Part shown: piece by piece, positions 9,120 to 17,828 of the stretch
Numbering within the stretch: position 1 is the stretch's first letter
Layout: each line of letters opens with the position of its first letter
The notes under the pieces: generated by a model
Databases searched by the model: none
What the model was told of the DNA's origin: nothing
What the model saw: the letters and a program-made list of their open reading frames with translations, nothing else
Position numbers and translations under genes: made by a program
Assembly (NCBI RefSeq): GCF_030818895.1
Contig: NZ_JAUTBA010000001.1
Span: forward strand, 1,426,001 to 1,490,000
DNA length: 64,000 nucleotides
DNA from: Sphingobacterium zeae
GTDB lineage: Bacteria > Bacteroidota > Bacteroidia > Sphingobacteriales > Sphingobacteriaceae
Direction of reading: 5' to 3'

Positions 9120-10088
9120 ATGAAACAACTCATCTTAGTTTATCTATTTCTCGTATGCGGTCTTTTTTCTTTTGCACAGACTTCATTTGTCAATTTAGAA
9201 AACTACAGGACAGAGTGGCTGATCCTTCGTGAAAATGACCGATCTTTGGTGGGTATTCGTAGTTTTACATCGAACGCTGTAAAATATTACCTCACGGTAG
9301 ATCCTACTACACTTCAAACGCGTGTAGTAGGGGATCGATCGGTAAGCGTGCGCTATAAAGATGCGAATCAGGTTAATAAAAGTTTAAAGGGTTCTGTATA
9401 TGAAAGGTGTTTTTCCTTCGTTAGAAAAACCGAGAATAACTTACAGGATGCTGGTCTGAATTTTAGCCTTCCTAAAGAAGCGGGTATTAATTTGACAATC
9501 GATTTATGCCCTTCACATAAGCCCTTGGATAAAGCTATTTTTGAAGATCTTCTATTGGCGTTTAGGGGTGTCGATGGTACTTTGCCATTGGCTGTTTCTG
9601 TTTCGGGTAAATGGATGCTGAATCATGGGGCTGATCTGGAATGGCTAAAGTCGCTGGCAGGAAAGGGTATCAAGATTACCTGGATCAATCATACGTATGA
9701 CCATGTCTTTAACAATCATCCACTGTCGTCCAATTTTCTGCTTTCTAAAAATACGGATCTAAGGTTTGAAGTGTTGGAAAATGAAAAATTGATGCTGAAG
9801 AATGGCCTTATGCCTTCGGTGTTTTTCCGATGTCCGGGCTTGGTTTCAGATCGCCGAATTATTGAACACCTGATATCTTATGGTCTCCTTGCCGTTGGAT
9901 CGGATGCCTGGCTGGCTAAGGGGCAACAGGCGAAGAATGGGAGTATTGTCCTGATTCACGGTAACGGAAACGAGGAGCTTGGGGTACATGACTTTATCAA
10001 ATTACTCCAGGCAGAATCGGAGGCAATAAAAACGAAGCACTGGACATTGTATAGTTTGTCTGAAGGCTTAGATCAAAATGAGCACTAG
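9120..10088 (+). CDS. Polysaccharide deacetylase-like exported protein
   Basis: Starting at ATG 9120 gives a 322-residue protein with a clean signal peptide (MKQLILVYLFLVCGLFSFAQ). The longer frame from 9075 would place 15 polar residues before it and overlap the M28 gene. The later part resembles a NodB fold: LTIDLCPSH takes the place of the TFDDG strand, and INHTYDHVFNNH contains the HTxxH metal motif. FFRCPG replaces the RPPxG strand, and LIHGNG is the last motif. The substitutions leave deacetylase activity uncertain. The gene is 2 bp downstream of the M28 gene and overlaps the end of the convergent phosphatidyltransferase by 4 bp. Confidence 0.65.
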   Translation: MKQLILVYLFLVCGLFSFAQTSFVNLENYRTEWLILRENDRSLVGIRSFTSNAVKYYLTVDPTTLQTRVVGDRSVSVRYKDANQVNKSLKGSVYERCFSFVRKTENNLQDAGLNFSLPKEAGINLTIDLCPSHKPLDKAIFEDLLLAFRGVDGTLPLAVSVSGKWMLNHGADLEWLKSLAGKGIKITWINHTYDHVFNNHPLSSNFLLSKNTDLRFEVLENEKLMLKNGLMPSVFFRCPGLVSDRRIIEHLISYGLLAVGSDAWLAKGQQAKNGSIVLIHGNGNEELGVHDFIKLLQAESEAIKTKHWTLYSLSEGLDQNEH

Positions 10089-10696
10089 CCATTAAATAGC
10101 TTATTTCTTACGATCGTTTTACCTTGACGGAGTAAAATAGCATGATAAAAGCTGGGTATATCATTTGACCAGTTTTTAAGTATTAGGATGATTGCAACAA
10201 TCTCCAGGCGGGTTATTAATCCTATCCAGATTGTTAATTGGAATAGAATGGTGGATTGGCCGTGGAGTAGCAATTCGATTAAAAATGCGAATAAAAAAAG
10301 TGTCCAGACCTTGGCCCCGATAGAGTGTGTTGCGATTTCTTTTTTGAACTTGATGAAGCTAATGACGTAGGTTAATGCTTCTGATCCGATCAGGGTCAAG
10401 ATCAATGCGGCATTATCTTTAAAAAAATCGGGACTGCTCAGGTAGGCTGCCAGGCAGATACAGCAGAAAAATAACAGGTCCACACTAGAATCCCAGCGTC
10501 TTAACAAGGCAGTAGCGACACCCAACCTTCGGGCAATGATACCGTCAAAAATATCACTCAGTAATCCGATGATAAGGAAAGAAACAGCATACCAGTTGAA
10601 ATGATCAATCTGGAGCCAATACAAGAGGATAAGCAACGGTCCTAGAATAAGGCGAAGTAATATCAGGATAAATGGAATGTGTCTTTTCGATAGCAA
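10085..10696 (-). CDS. CDP-alcohol phosphatidyltransferase family membrane protein
   Basis: A 203-residue protein with about six membrane segments. The CDP-alcohol signature DIFDGIIAR-x8-L-RRW-D-SSV-D is present near residues 49-74. All Asp residues and the AR are kept, but the Gly usually found nine residues after AR is Leu. The family swaps the CMP of a CDP-lipid for an alcohol head group at the inner membrane. The substrate cannot be told. The start is TTG at 10696: an in-frame TAA lies two codons upstream and no Met occurs before the first helix, so a non-ATG start is forced. The gene is convergent with the deacetylase-like gene. Confidence 0.75.
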   Translation of the reverse strand: MLSKRHIPFILILLRLILGPLLILLYWLQIDHFNWYAVSFLIIGLLSDIFDGIIARRLGVATALLRRWDSSVDLLFFCCICLAAYLSSPDFFKDNAALILTLIGSEALTYVISFIKFKKEIATHSIGAKVWTLFLFAFLIELLLHGQSTILFQLTIWIGLITRLEIVAIILILKNWSNDIPSFYHAILLRQGKTIVRNKLFNG

Positions 10697-10751
10697 TGTT
10701 TACTTGGTTAAAGCAGTGTGTTTAAAGATAGTTATTGTTGGTTAAAAATAC

Positions 10752-10781
10752 AAAAAGGCCAATCAGTTGATTAGCCTTTTT
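10752..10781 (-). terminator. Terminator of the DPP-IV-like gene region (bidirectional shape)
   Basis: Stem AAAAAGGC-AATCA / TGATT-GCCTTTTT with one mismatch, GT loop and flanking A/T runs on both sides. It lies 40 bp from the stop of the minus-strand peptidase gene at 10821, but on the plus strand it could also end read-through. Confidence 0.7.
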
Positions 10782-10820
10782 GTTGTATTAAAAATCGTGA
10801 CGCTTCTTTGTTTTTTAAAA

Positions 10821-13004
10821 CTAAGAAGGGTTTTTAAGATGTTGATTAAAATAGTCAGCAATTTTTTCGTACATATGGATACGGTCTTTACCCATCACAT
10901 TGTGTTCGTGCGTAGGGTATAGAAAATAATCTACTTGCTTACCGGCTTTAATGCAGGCTTCTAAAAACTCCATGCTATTTTGCTGTACAACAACAGGGTC
11001 TTGTGCACCGTGAATAATCAATAGCCTTCCTTTCAGCTGATTGGCTTTATTGAGCAGTGATGTTAATTTATAGCCTTCTGGGTTTTCCTGTGGTGTGTCC
11101 ATGTATCGTTCTCCATACATCACTTCATAATACTTCCAGTCGATGACTGGACCTCCGGCTACAGCTGCCTTGAAGATGTCGTTGTGGTGCAGCATGAAGG
11201 AAGTGGTCATGAATCCACCGAAGCTCCAGCCAAAAATGCCCATGCGTTGTTGGTCAACAAAAGATTTTGATTTCAGGAATTCAATTCCTTTCATTTGATC
11301 GGCCATTTCATTTTGGCCGAGGTTGCGATGAGTAGCGGTGTAAAAATCCCGACCTCTGTAATTTGTGCCGCGATTGTCCATCGTGAAGACAATGTAACCC
11401 TGCTGGGCCATATACATGTCGAAGTAACCTGCTCCGCCTAACCATTTGTTAGACACCAACTGTGAGTGTGATCCGCCATATAAATAGTACATGACCGGGT
11501 ATTTCTTGGCAGGGTCAAAATCGTTGGGATAAATGATACGTCCTGTCAACGGGTATTTTCCATCTGCAGAAGTTAACTGTACAAATTCGATTTTAGGATC
11601 ATTTATTTTCCCGGTAAAAGGATTTTCAGCATTGACTAAGGTCGTTTCTTTAGCAGATTTGACATTCTTGATCTGAACTTTATTAGGTGTTTTTAAATTG
11701 CTGTATTGATCGTAAATATATTTGCCGTCGTCACTTAAGGCAGCATGGTGCATACCAGATTCATGTGTTAACTGAATCGTCTTACCCGATTTTAGATCAA
11801 CTTCGAATAACTGGCGATCTAAACCATTATTGGTTACGCCGGTATAACTTACTTTGTTGCCATCGGCCGAGAAATCGAGTAATGTTTCCATGACGATGTC
11901 TTTGTAGCCTAACTTTTTAATTAAATTACCGTTGGTATTGTATAAGTAAAGCTGATTGTAACCATCCTTGTCAGATTGATAAAGAAATTGATCTGGTTTG
12001 TTTGGTAAAAATGTTAACGGGCTTTCAGGTTCAACCCAGGTTGTTGCGGTTTCTTCAAATAATGTTTTGATCAAGGAACCGTTTTCAGCATTGTATTTGT
12101 TGACTTTAAGGTCATTTTGTCCGCGGTTAAGGAGTCCGACATAGATGTATTTTCCAGAAGGATCCCAGGTAACCATGGTTAAATACTGCTCTGTATGCTC
12201 ACCGGTTTGAAGTGTCACTTTTTGTCCAGTTTTGGTATCGTAAACGACTAAGGAAACTTCTTCTGATTTTTGCCCTGCCATTGGGTACTTTATCCATTTG
12301 ATGTCCGCAATTCTGGAGCTCCATTGTGGCAGAGGATAATTGGCTACCATAGTTTCATCTTTACGGTAGTAAAGCAGTTTGTCATTCTGATTGCTCCACC
12401 ACATTCCTTTCTTGATACCAAATTCCTGACGGTGTGTGTAATCGCTTCCATTGACAATTCCTTTATTGCTATCATCTGTTACAGCAGTAATTTTGCCATT
12501 CTTGTCAATAATTTCAATGTTGTTTTCGACTAAGTAAGCGATTTTAGAAAAGTCCGAACTTACCTCACGATTCGCACCTTTGTTGTCATTGCCGATAAAG
12601 CTTTCAATAGTTTTGGATTGAATGTTGTAAGTTACGGTGTACGTTTTATCTTTTCCTTCAACTTGGAGTAAGAGCGAATTTCCGTCATGCCATTTATATT
12701 CAAAAGGAAACATCCGAAGACTGAATGCGTCATTTGGAATAGCCGCCTTTAAAGCGGTTTCGAGGTCCGCTTTAGATGCCAGAGTTGTCTCACTCCAATT
12801 GTTTGTTGAGCTTTTCGATAATAGATTTTGGTATGATTTATCGAGATAGGAGATGGTGCTGGATTTTGGGATCCACGACGCACCAACGATCGATGTCGGT
12901 GCATAGGTGCGGGGACCAAAGACTGTTTCTTCTAAATTGAGGTTGCGTTGTGCATAGCTGCCTAAGGAGCTTGCCAACAAGAAGAATAGCGCAATTCTTT
13001 TCAT
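10821..13004 (-). CDS. Dipeptidyl peptidase IV-type S9 serine peptidase
   Basis: A 727-residue secreted protein with signal peptide MKRIALFFLLASSLGSYAQ. Residues about 40-460 form the eight-bladed beta-propeller (DPPIV_N). The C-terminal alpha/beta-hydrolase domain carries the nucleophile in GWSFGG near residue 592, the Asp in HGAQDPVV near 668 and the His in THEHNV near 700. DPP-IV enzymes remove Xaa-Pro dipeptides from peptide N-termini in the periplasm, often feeding peptide uptake. Length and domain order match the family. It is a single-gene unit flanked by hairpins. Confidence 0.92.
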   Translation of the reverse strand: MKRIALFFLLASSLGSYAQRNLNLEETVFGPRTYAPTSIVGASWIPKSSTISYLDKSYQNLLSKSSTNNWSETTLASKADLETALKAAIPNDAFSLRMFPFEYKWHDGNSLLLQVEGKDKTYTVTYNIQSKTIESFIGNDNKGANREVSSDFSKIAYLVENNIEIIDKNGKITAVTDDSNKGIVNGSDYTHRQEFGIKKGMWWSNQNDKLLYYRKDETMVANYPLPQWSSRIADIKWIKYPMAGQKSEEVSLVVYDTKTGQKVTLQTGEHTEQYLTMVTWDPSGKYIYVGLLNRGQNDLKVNKYNAENGSLIKTLFEETATTWVEPESPLTFLPNKPDQFLYQSDKDGYNQLYLYNTNGNLIKKLGYKDIVMETLLDFSADGNKVSYTGVTNNGLDRQLFEVDLKSGKTIQLTHESGMHHAALSDDGKYIYDQYSNLKTPNKVQIKNVKSAKETTLVNAENPFTGKINDPKIEFVQLTSADGKYPLTGRIIYPNDFDPAKKYPVMYYLYGGSHSQLVSNKWLGGAGYFDMYMAQQGYIVFTMDNRGTNYRGRDFYTATHRNLGQNEMADQMKGIEFLKSKSFVDQQRMGIFGWSFGGFMTTSFMLHHNDIFKAAVAGGPVIDWKYYEVMYGERYMDTPQENPEGYKLTSLLNKANQLKGRLLIIHGAQDPVVVQQNSMEFLEACIKAGKQVDYFLYPTHEHNVMGKDRIHMYEKIADYFNQHLKNPS

Positions 13005-13163
13005 TAAACTGTAATATTTTGTGAAAGTTTATTCTCAACGGCATACGTGAACCCGTTCCGACGGTTATTTTGCGTTTTGCTGTACTCACTTCGAACGAAG
13101 AGGTCTGCTGCGGGCAAAAAAATAATGCAGAAAGAACGTATTATATTCCGTTTTATTTTAACA

Positions 13164-13199
13164 TTTATAGGGCTAAAATTAGGGAAATAGCCCTATAAA
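13164..13199 (-). terminator. Perfect 12-bp inverted repeat between two minus-strand genes
   Basis: TTTATAGGGCTA and TAGCCCTATAAA pair perfectly around a 12-base loop. It lies 69 bp beyond the stop of the DUF1080 gene and 160 bp before the DPP-IV start. There is no clean U run on the minus strand, so it may end transcription inefficiently or be an mRNA-stabilising hairpin. Confidence 0.5.
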
Positions 13200-13268
13200 A
13201 CCTAATACAGAATTGTTGCTTTCGTAACTAAAATTGCTTGCTGCAAACCTCTACTTCTTGCTGCTTAG

Positions 13269-13997
13269 CTACAATTTGCGTAGCCATATGTTTCGGAATT
13301 GAACCAGATCACCATGATCCTGTAGCATGATCGGGCCTGGACCGTGGCTTACTTGTTTGGGCAGCCCTATATACTCTGTAGTACCCTCGATTTGGGTATT
13401 GTTTTGCACTAATACCCCATTATGTAGCACGGTTACAGTTCCTTTACAGATTAATATTCCATCTTTACTGAATTGGGGGGCTTTGTAAATAATATCATAC
13501 ACATGCCATTTGTCTGGCGCAATTACCTGTGCCAGTGGTGGACGCTGCTTGTAAAGACTGCCTGCTCCACCGTTCACATAAGTCGGATTGTTGTTGTTGT
13601 CCAGTACCTGAATCTCATATAGCCCTTGTAAAAAAATTCCACTATTGCCTCTTCCTTGACCCTCACCTTTGATAACTTCGGGGCTCTTCCATTCCACATG
13701 CAGTTGGAAATCGGTGAAATGTTCGTTGGTTTCAATGGCTCCAGCTCCGGGTTTTACTTCGAGTACATTATTGTTCACCGTCCAGTTGGCTTGCCCTTTC
13801 TCACCTTTCCATTTACTGAGATCCTTGCCGTTAAAAAGGATAATGGCATCGCTCGGTATACCGTGATCGATTGTTATGGTTGGAGGGACAGGACTGTAGT
13901 ATTCCGTGTCAGTAGGTTTCATATTGGTCTGAGCACGTAGCCCTGTCGCGCCAAATAAAAGTGTTAATGCTATCGCTGAGGATAAAAAAGAGTTCAT
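13269..13997 (-). CDS. DUF1080 (3-keto-disaccharide hydrolase-like) secreted protein
   Basis: A 242-residue exported protein with signal peptide ending near RAQT. The DUF1080 domain fills the rest: ILFNGKDLSKWKGE at about 52-65, then NSGIFLQGLYEIQVLDN near 122-138 and the GPGPIMLQDHGDLVQFRNI end block. The domain has a concanavalin/laminarin-hydrolase-like fold, and some members hydrolyse 3-keto-glycosides. Neighbouring genes do not show a 3-keto-sugar pathway, although a secreted sugar isomerase-like protein occurs at 47.3 kb. Start ATG 13997 precedes the signal peptide directly. Confidence 0.88.
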   Translation of the reverse strand: MNSFLSSAIALTLLFGATGLRAQTNMKPTDTEYYSPVPPTITIDHGIPSDAIILFNGKDLSKWKGEKGQANWTVNNNVLEVKPGAGAIETNEHFTDFQLHVEWKSPEVIKGEGQGRGNSGIFLQGLYEIQVLDNNNNPTYVNGGAGSLYKQRPPLAQVIAPDKWHVYDIIYKAPQFSKDGILICKGTVTVLHNGVLVQNNTQIEGTTEYIGLPKQVSHGPGPIMLQDHGDLVQFRNIWLRKL

Positions 13998-14070
13998 CTG
14001 TTGGTTTTTTGGTAATGGTTAAATATACAAATAATCCCCTTTGTATGGAACAATTTCCTTAGGTTTGTGC

Positions 14071-14439
14071 ATGGCAACCATTTTACAGACAGTATCACTA
14101 AAAGAAGCACGATTCTATGCACCGATAGGGTATTATGAAGAAGAACAGGTGTTGGGTAACGAATTTTTTGTCTCTATTGACGTATGTTTTCCCTTTCTGA
14201 ATTTGGAGACGGAGAATTTGAAAAATACGCTTAATTACGAGGAACTTTACCACATTACCGCCAGCGTAATGCGACCTAAACGAAAATTGCTTGAATCTGC
14301 TGCGTCAGAAATATTGGACCAGATTCGAAATCGGGTATCCCATGCTGTAACGATCACAGTCGTCATACGAAAATCAAATCCTCCTTTCGGCGGCGATCTT
14401 GCCTGCTCACAAGTCAGTCTTAACTATTTCAAGGATTAA
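14071..14439 (+). CDS. folB: Dihydroneopterin aldolase
   Basis: A 122-residue protein starting MATILQTVSLKEARFYA, the family length. The tunnelling-fold motifs are present: GYYEEEQVLGNEF with the substrate-binding Glu region, then NYEELY, and IRKSNPPFGGD with the conserved Lys near the C-terminus. It converts dihydroneopterin to 6-hydroxymethyl-dihydropterin plus glycolaldehyde in folate synthesis. A TTG upstream at 14041 would add 10 residues and is rejected. TAGGTTTG, a perfect -7 box, ends only 3 bases before the ATG with TTTG 16 bp further up, so the message may be nearly leaderless. Confidence 0.85.
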   Translation: MATILQTVSLKEARFYAPIGYYEEEQVLGNEFFVSIDVCFPFLNLETENLKNTLNYEELYHITASVMRPKRKLLESAASEILDQIRNRVSHAVTITVVIRKSNPPFGGDLACSQVSLNYFKD

Positions 14440-14517
14440 AACCAAACTGGATCAGCCGTATGTCGACTGAAAGATTTAGTTTTAGCAACCATTATTTGAA
14501 TATCTTAAAAGTATACT

Positions 14518-15228
14518 ATGAATATTTTTGATCTGGTCATTGCTGATAAAGAAAAGATCGCTTTGGAAACGGTTTTCTTACAGGAAGAAAGTCGTCAGAA
14601 GCTTTTGCAGCTCATTAAAGAGCATCGTTATATCAAAGAGCTTGCACAATTAGGTCTGCCGGTCAGCAATAAGATTTTACTGCATGGTTATTCTGGCTGT
14701 GGAAAAACCACAACGGCCAAAGCCCTGGCAACAGCGCTCGACAAACCCATTTATGTGTTGAATTTGAGCAATCTTATTTCGTCTCGTATTGGGGAGACTT
14801 CCCAACACCTGAAACAGGTCTTCGACAAAGCGGGGCGCGAAAAGGCCGTTTTGTTTTTAGACGAATTCGACCAGATTGGTAAGGCACGGATTAGTGAAGA
14901 GAAAGATGTGGGTGAAATGCGCCGCCTTGTTAATTCCATTATCCAGCTGATCGATTATTTTCCCGCTGAAGCGGTATTGGTTGCTGCTACCAATCATCCT
15001 GAGATATTGGACACCGCTATCATTCGACGTTTTCAGCTTCGTCTGGCGTTTGAGTTACCGACCAACGGGCAGTTAGATGCCTATTATGAGAATCTGTTTA
15101 TGCCATTTCCACAGTATGCTGAAGTCGTTCCCAGGCGTTATGGGATTTCTTATGCAGAGGCCAAAGATTATATTTACGATGCCGTCAAATCCTTGGTGAT
15201 TGCTGCGCTAGAAAACCCTAAAATTTAA
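14518..15228 (+). CDS. AAA+ ATPase, single-domain
   Basis: A 236-residue cytosolic protein. Walker A is GYSGCGKTT (57-65), Walker B VLFLDEFDQIG (111-121), sensor 1 is VAATNH and an RRF arginine finger follows (IIRRFQLRL). It resembles the spastin/Vps4-like class of small AAA ATPases common in Bacteroidota, whose substrate is unknown. There is no protease or second AAA domain. It sits 78 bp after folB and about 230 bp before hsp20, and a link with protein quality control is only suggested by that neighbour. Confidence 0.82.
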   Translation: MNIFDLVIADKEKIALETVFLQEESRQKLLQLIKEHRYIKELAQLGLPVSNKILLHGYSGCGKTTTAKALATALDKPIYVLNLSNLISSRIGETSQHLKQVFDKAGREKAVLFLDEFDQIGKARISEEKDVGEMRRLVNSIIQLIDYFPAEAVLVAATNHPEILDTAIIRRFQLRLAFELPTNGQLDAYYENLFMPFPQYAEVVPRRYGISYAEAKDYIYDAVKSLVIAALENPKI

Positions 15229-15317
15229 CGTTTTTTTGAATAGCTCCGTCGCTGTGCTTTTCTGTGCATAGCAAGGCGATGGGGCGTATAATCAATACAT
15301 ACTAATAACTAACATAT

Positions 15318-15361
15318 AGACAAAATGGCATTAATTCTTTATTAAAAATGTCATTTTGTCT
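15318..15361 (+). promoter_or_regulatory. Leader hairpin with six-codon ORF copying the hsp20 start
   Basis: AGACAAAATGGCATT (15318-15332) pairs with AATGTCATTTTGTCT (15347-15361), one mismatch in 15. The left arm contains an ATG at 15325 that reads MALILY then TAA at 15343. The real hsp20 start 130 bp downstream reads MALIK, and the two starts share GAC, an A run and ATGGCATTAATT. In the folded RNA the start codon is in the stem. It could be a terminator of the AAA gene, a thermosensitive leader, or a duplication remnant. Confidence 0.45.
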
Positions 15362-15454
15362 TTAAAATGGGTGTGGTACGCAAATTGAATAATTCCTCTC
15401 AAATAGTTAGAATAAAAAGCTTAACAATAAAACAAAAATTAGGAGGACAAAAAA

Positions 15455-15898
15455 ATGGCATTAATTAAATTCCCATCGAAAAGTTTAAATACTGATGCAG
15501 TAAATCCGTTTGTAAACACTGTATTTGATAATTTATTCAATGATAATTTTATTTCAGATCGTTTGGTATCTCGTGTTCCGGCGGTGAATATATCAGAAAC
15601 TGAGAAATCTTTCAAAGTTGAAATGGCTGCGCCAGGATTGGATAAGTCTGATTTTAAGATTAATGTAGATAAAAATCTGATTACAATTTCGGCTGAGAAA
15701 AAGGAGGAAAGTGTCAGTGAAGAGAAATTATACAGTAAAAAAGAATTCAATTATTCATCATTCTCGCGCTCGTTTACTTTGCCTGATACGGTAGATTACA
15801 GCAGTATTGAGGCTGCGTATGAAGGAGGGATATTGATTTTAACTGTGGGCAAGAAAGAGGATGCAATTATCGCTAAGCGTTTAATTGAAGTGAAGTAA
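15455..15898 (+). CDS. Small heat shock protein, Hsp20/alpha-crystallin family
   Basis: A 147-residue protein with the alpha-crystallin domain at about 41-135 (VPAVNISETEKSFKVEMAAPG, divided by turns; then LYSKKEFNYSSFSRSFTLP and GGILILTVGKK). The C-terminal tail RLIEVK holds an I/V-x-I/V-like anchor. It is an ATP-independent holdase that binds unfolding proteins. A strong AGGAGG lies 8 bases before the ATG, unusual for this phylum, and suggests high translation. A repeat of its first codons occurs in the leader hairpin at 15318-15361. A strong terminator follows. Confidence 0.93.
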   Translation: MALIKFPSKSLNTDAVNPFVNTVFDNLFNDNFISDRLVSRVPAVNISETEKSFKVEMAAPGLDKSDFKINVDKNLITISAEKKEESVSEEKLYSKKEFNYSSFSRSFTLPDTVDYSSIEAAYEGGILILTVGKKEDAIIAKRLIEVK

Positions 15899-15997
15899 TA
15901 GAGAAGAGTGAAACAGTATATCCGCTTTGAGATGATCAAAAGAACGATAGAAGAAGAATAAAGGAAAATAGTTTTTAGGTTTAGTTTATGTTTTCAT

Positions 15998-16034
15998 CCC
16001 TTGGAACGTCAGTGGTGTTCCAAGGGATTTTTTT
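15998..16034 (+). terminator. Terminator after hsp20
   Basis: CCCTTGGAAC pairs with GTTCCAAGGG, 10 bp perfect, with a 9-base loop and a T7 run. It is 100 bp after the hsp20 stop. Confidence 0.88.
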
Positions 16035-16064
16035 ATAGCAGTATGCTGATATTTTGAATATAGG

Positions 16065-16502
16065 TTATTCTGTCTCTTCATATTTTTCAGCTCGAGGAAT
16101 TCTGGCGAGAAAGGGCGCTAATTCTTCTGGTAATTTTGTTAATTTTCGTTTCTTAAGATCTAACCACGCTCCATCGACATGAACTGTGCAGCAGCGTGTT
16201 CCGTCAGAACGAAATACTTGATGCATAAATGAAAACCGGCTATTGTTTTTGTTGTATTTCGTCAATTCCACTTTGACTTGTACATATTCGTCCAGATGGA
16301 TTTCCTTAAAATAAAGGAGTTCTTCTCTAAATAATATGGGGCCAATATGGTATTCCGCAAATTTATCGAGGGAAAACCCCACCTTGTGCAGCATATTACT
16401 TCGCGCCTGCGCGCAAATATCAGCGTAAGCAGAATGGCGCATATGTCTATTTGCATCGATCTGCGCCCAAATGATTTGGCCTTCATAAAATATATTTTCC
16501 AT
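16065..16502 (-). CDS. Acyl-CoA thioesterase, hotdog fold
   Basis: A 145-residue protein of the 4-hydroxybenzoyl-CoA thioesterase family. The N-terminal active-site segment is IIWAQIDANRHMRHSAYAD, with the usual catalytic Asp followed by the N-x-H-x-x-x-x-Y pattern. SRFSFMHQVFR and CCTVHVDGAWLDL form the later strands. Such enzymes hydrolyse acyl-CoA or acyl-ACP thioesters, and the substrate cannot be told. It is divergent from the sigma-factor gene at 16622, with 119 bp between them. Confidence 0.83.
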   Translation of the reverse strand: MENIFYEGQIIWAQIDANRHMRHSAYADICAQARSNMLHKVGFSLDKFAEYHIGPILFREELLYFKEIHLDEYVQVKVELTKYNKNNSRFSFMHQVFRSDGTRCCTVHVDGAWLDLKKRKLTKLPEELAPFLARIPRAEKYEETE

Positions 16503-16621
16503 AATCTCTAGCGATAAGTCTCCTTTTTAATAACAATTTACATATTTTTAAATAAAGCTGTAACATTTTGCATGTTTGCTATACTTATTACCTAAACTAA
16601 ATTTAATAAAAAAGTCGCCAG

Positions 16622-17125
16622 GTGAACCCATCGGAAATAGAATTTCTTAGACTGATTGATGAGAATAAAGGAATTCTCGTTAAGGTGAGCCGTATGTATA
16701 TGGATGATCACGATGGGCGGCAGGACCTTTATCAGGAAATCGTATATCAATTGTGGAAATCCTACGGAACATTTAAGCGGCAGAGTAAATTTTCAACATG
16801 GATGTATCGTGTTGCCCTTAATACGGCCATGGTATTTTTAAAAAAGGAAAAGAAGCATCAGATTTACGATGCATTGGACGAACGGCATGACGCTGCCGAT
16901 GAAGGTTATGACGCTGATAAAGACGAGCAATTAAAAGTTTTCTATCAGGCAGTCCAGGAACTCAATGCAATCGAAAAAGCGCTGATCTTTTTGTTTTTAG
17001 AGGGCCAAAGTCATCGGGAAATTGCCGAGAATTTGGGTATATCAGAGGTGAATGCCCGGGTGAAATTGAACCGTACAAAAGAACGAATTCAACAGATCAT
17101 TAAAAAATATAACTATGAATTTTGA
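16622..17125 (+). CDS. ECF-type RNA polymerase sigma factor
   Basis: A 167-residue protein with region 2 (DLYQEIVYQLWKSYGTFKRQ, then FSTWMYRVALNTA) at about 32-78 and region 4 (LFLEGQSHREIAENLGISE, then NARVKLNRTKERI) at about 122-160. Start is GTG at 16622. An in-frame TAA at 16607-16609 leaves no room for a longer protein and there is no nearby ATG. The four-helix membrane protein gene starts inside its last codons (11-bp overlap), as in sigma/anti-sigma operons. Confidence 0.9.
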   Translation: MNPSEIEFLRLIDENKGILVKVSRMYMDDHDGRQDLYQEIVYQLWKSYGTFKRQSKFSTWMYRVALNTAMVFLKKEKKHQIYDALDERHDAADEGYDADKDEQLKVFYQAVQELNAIEKALIFLFLEGQSHREIAENLGISEVNARVKLNRTKERIQQIIKKYNYEF

Positions 17126-17756
17126 TGAGTTAAAGAAGTCTTGGCAGGAACAGCCGACAGATGAAGATTTGCAGAATCCAAATCTGAAGTACTACAAGGA
17201 AGTAGGCAATATTATGGGCAAGCTGCGCAAGAACATCAAGCGCGAGTTTATTTCATGGTTGTGTTGTATGTGTTTTCTGTTTTTGGTGCCCATATTGCCC
17301 ATTTATAAGATCGAAGGTTATGCAGCATTTGCCTATTACTTTTTTATTGTACAGATATCGTTATCGAGTCTTCTATATTACCGAAGGTTTTTTTACTTGG
17401 TAAAAAGTACCAAGCAGATCGAACTGTTAGCCTCTAAAGAACATTTGCTCAAAACGTATTACGACTTAAAGTATGCCGTTGAGACGTATCGTATTGCAGC
17501 CTATGTAATGATCCCACAGGCATTGTTTCTTTACCTGATCATGATCGCCCAGAACCGAACGAGTGTATGGTTTGATCGATTATATCACTTCAAGGAGACT
17601 TTTGCAACGGATCCTAATTTTATTGTTTGGATGATCCTGTCGGCAATTGTTTCTATTGTTTTGGTTGTTGGTGTGACGGAAATTATGATTCGCTGCTATT
17701 ATAGTCGTTACCTCATTCAGATCAAAGAGAAGCTGGATCAATTGGAGACGGAATAA
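17115..17756 (+). CDS. Membrane protein coupled to sigma factor (putative anti-sigma)
   Basis: A 213-residue protein beginning MNFDELKKSWQEQP with a cytosolic N-terminal segment of about 45 residues, then four hydrophobic segments near 46-64, 68-85, 126-145 and 170-195, and a charged C-terminal coil. No zinc HxxxCxxC anti-sigma motif is present. Translational overlap with the sigma gene, and a short cytoplasmic domain on a membrane protein, suggest that it holds the sigma factor at the membrane. That is inference from context. I do not recognise a named family beyond a conserved N-terminus seen in Bacteroidota sigma operons. Confidence 0.65.
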   Translation: MNFDELKKSWQEQPTDEDLQNPNLKYYKEVGNIMGKLRKNIKREFISWLCCMCFLFLVPILPIYKIEGYAAFAYYFFIVQISLSSLLYYRRFFYLVKSTKQIELLASKEHLLKTYYDLKYAVETYRIAAYVMIPQALFLYLIMIAQNRTSVWFDRLYHFKETFATDPNFIVWMILSAIVSIVLVVGVTEIMIRCYYSRYLIQIKEKLDQLETE

Positions 17757-17828
17757 AGTTTTACTGCTGCCTGTGTTTTTTGGGCATGGATATTTCGTAT
17801 ATTGTTATCGAAAAATCCAAGATGCGTT

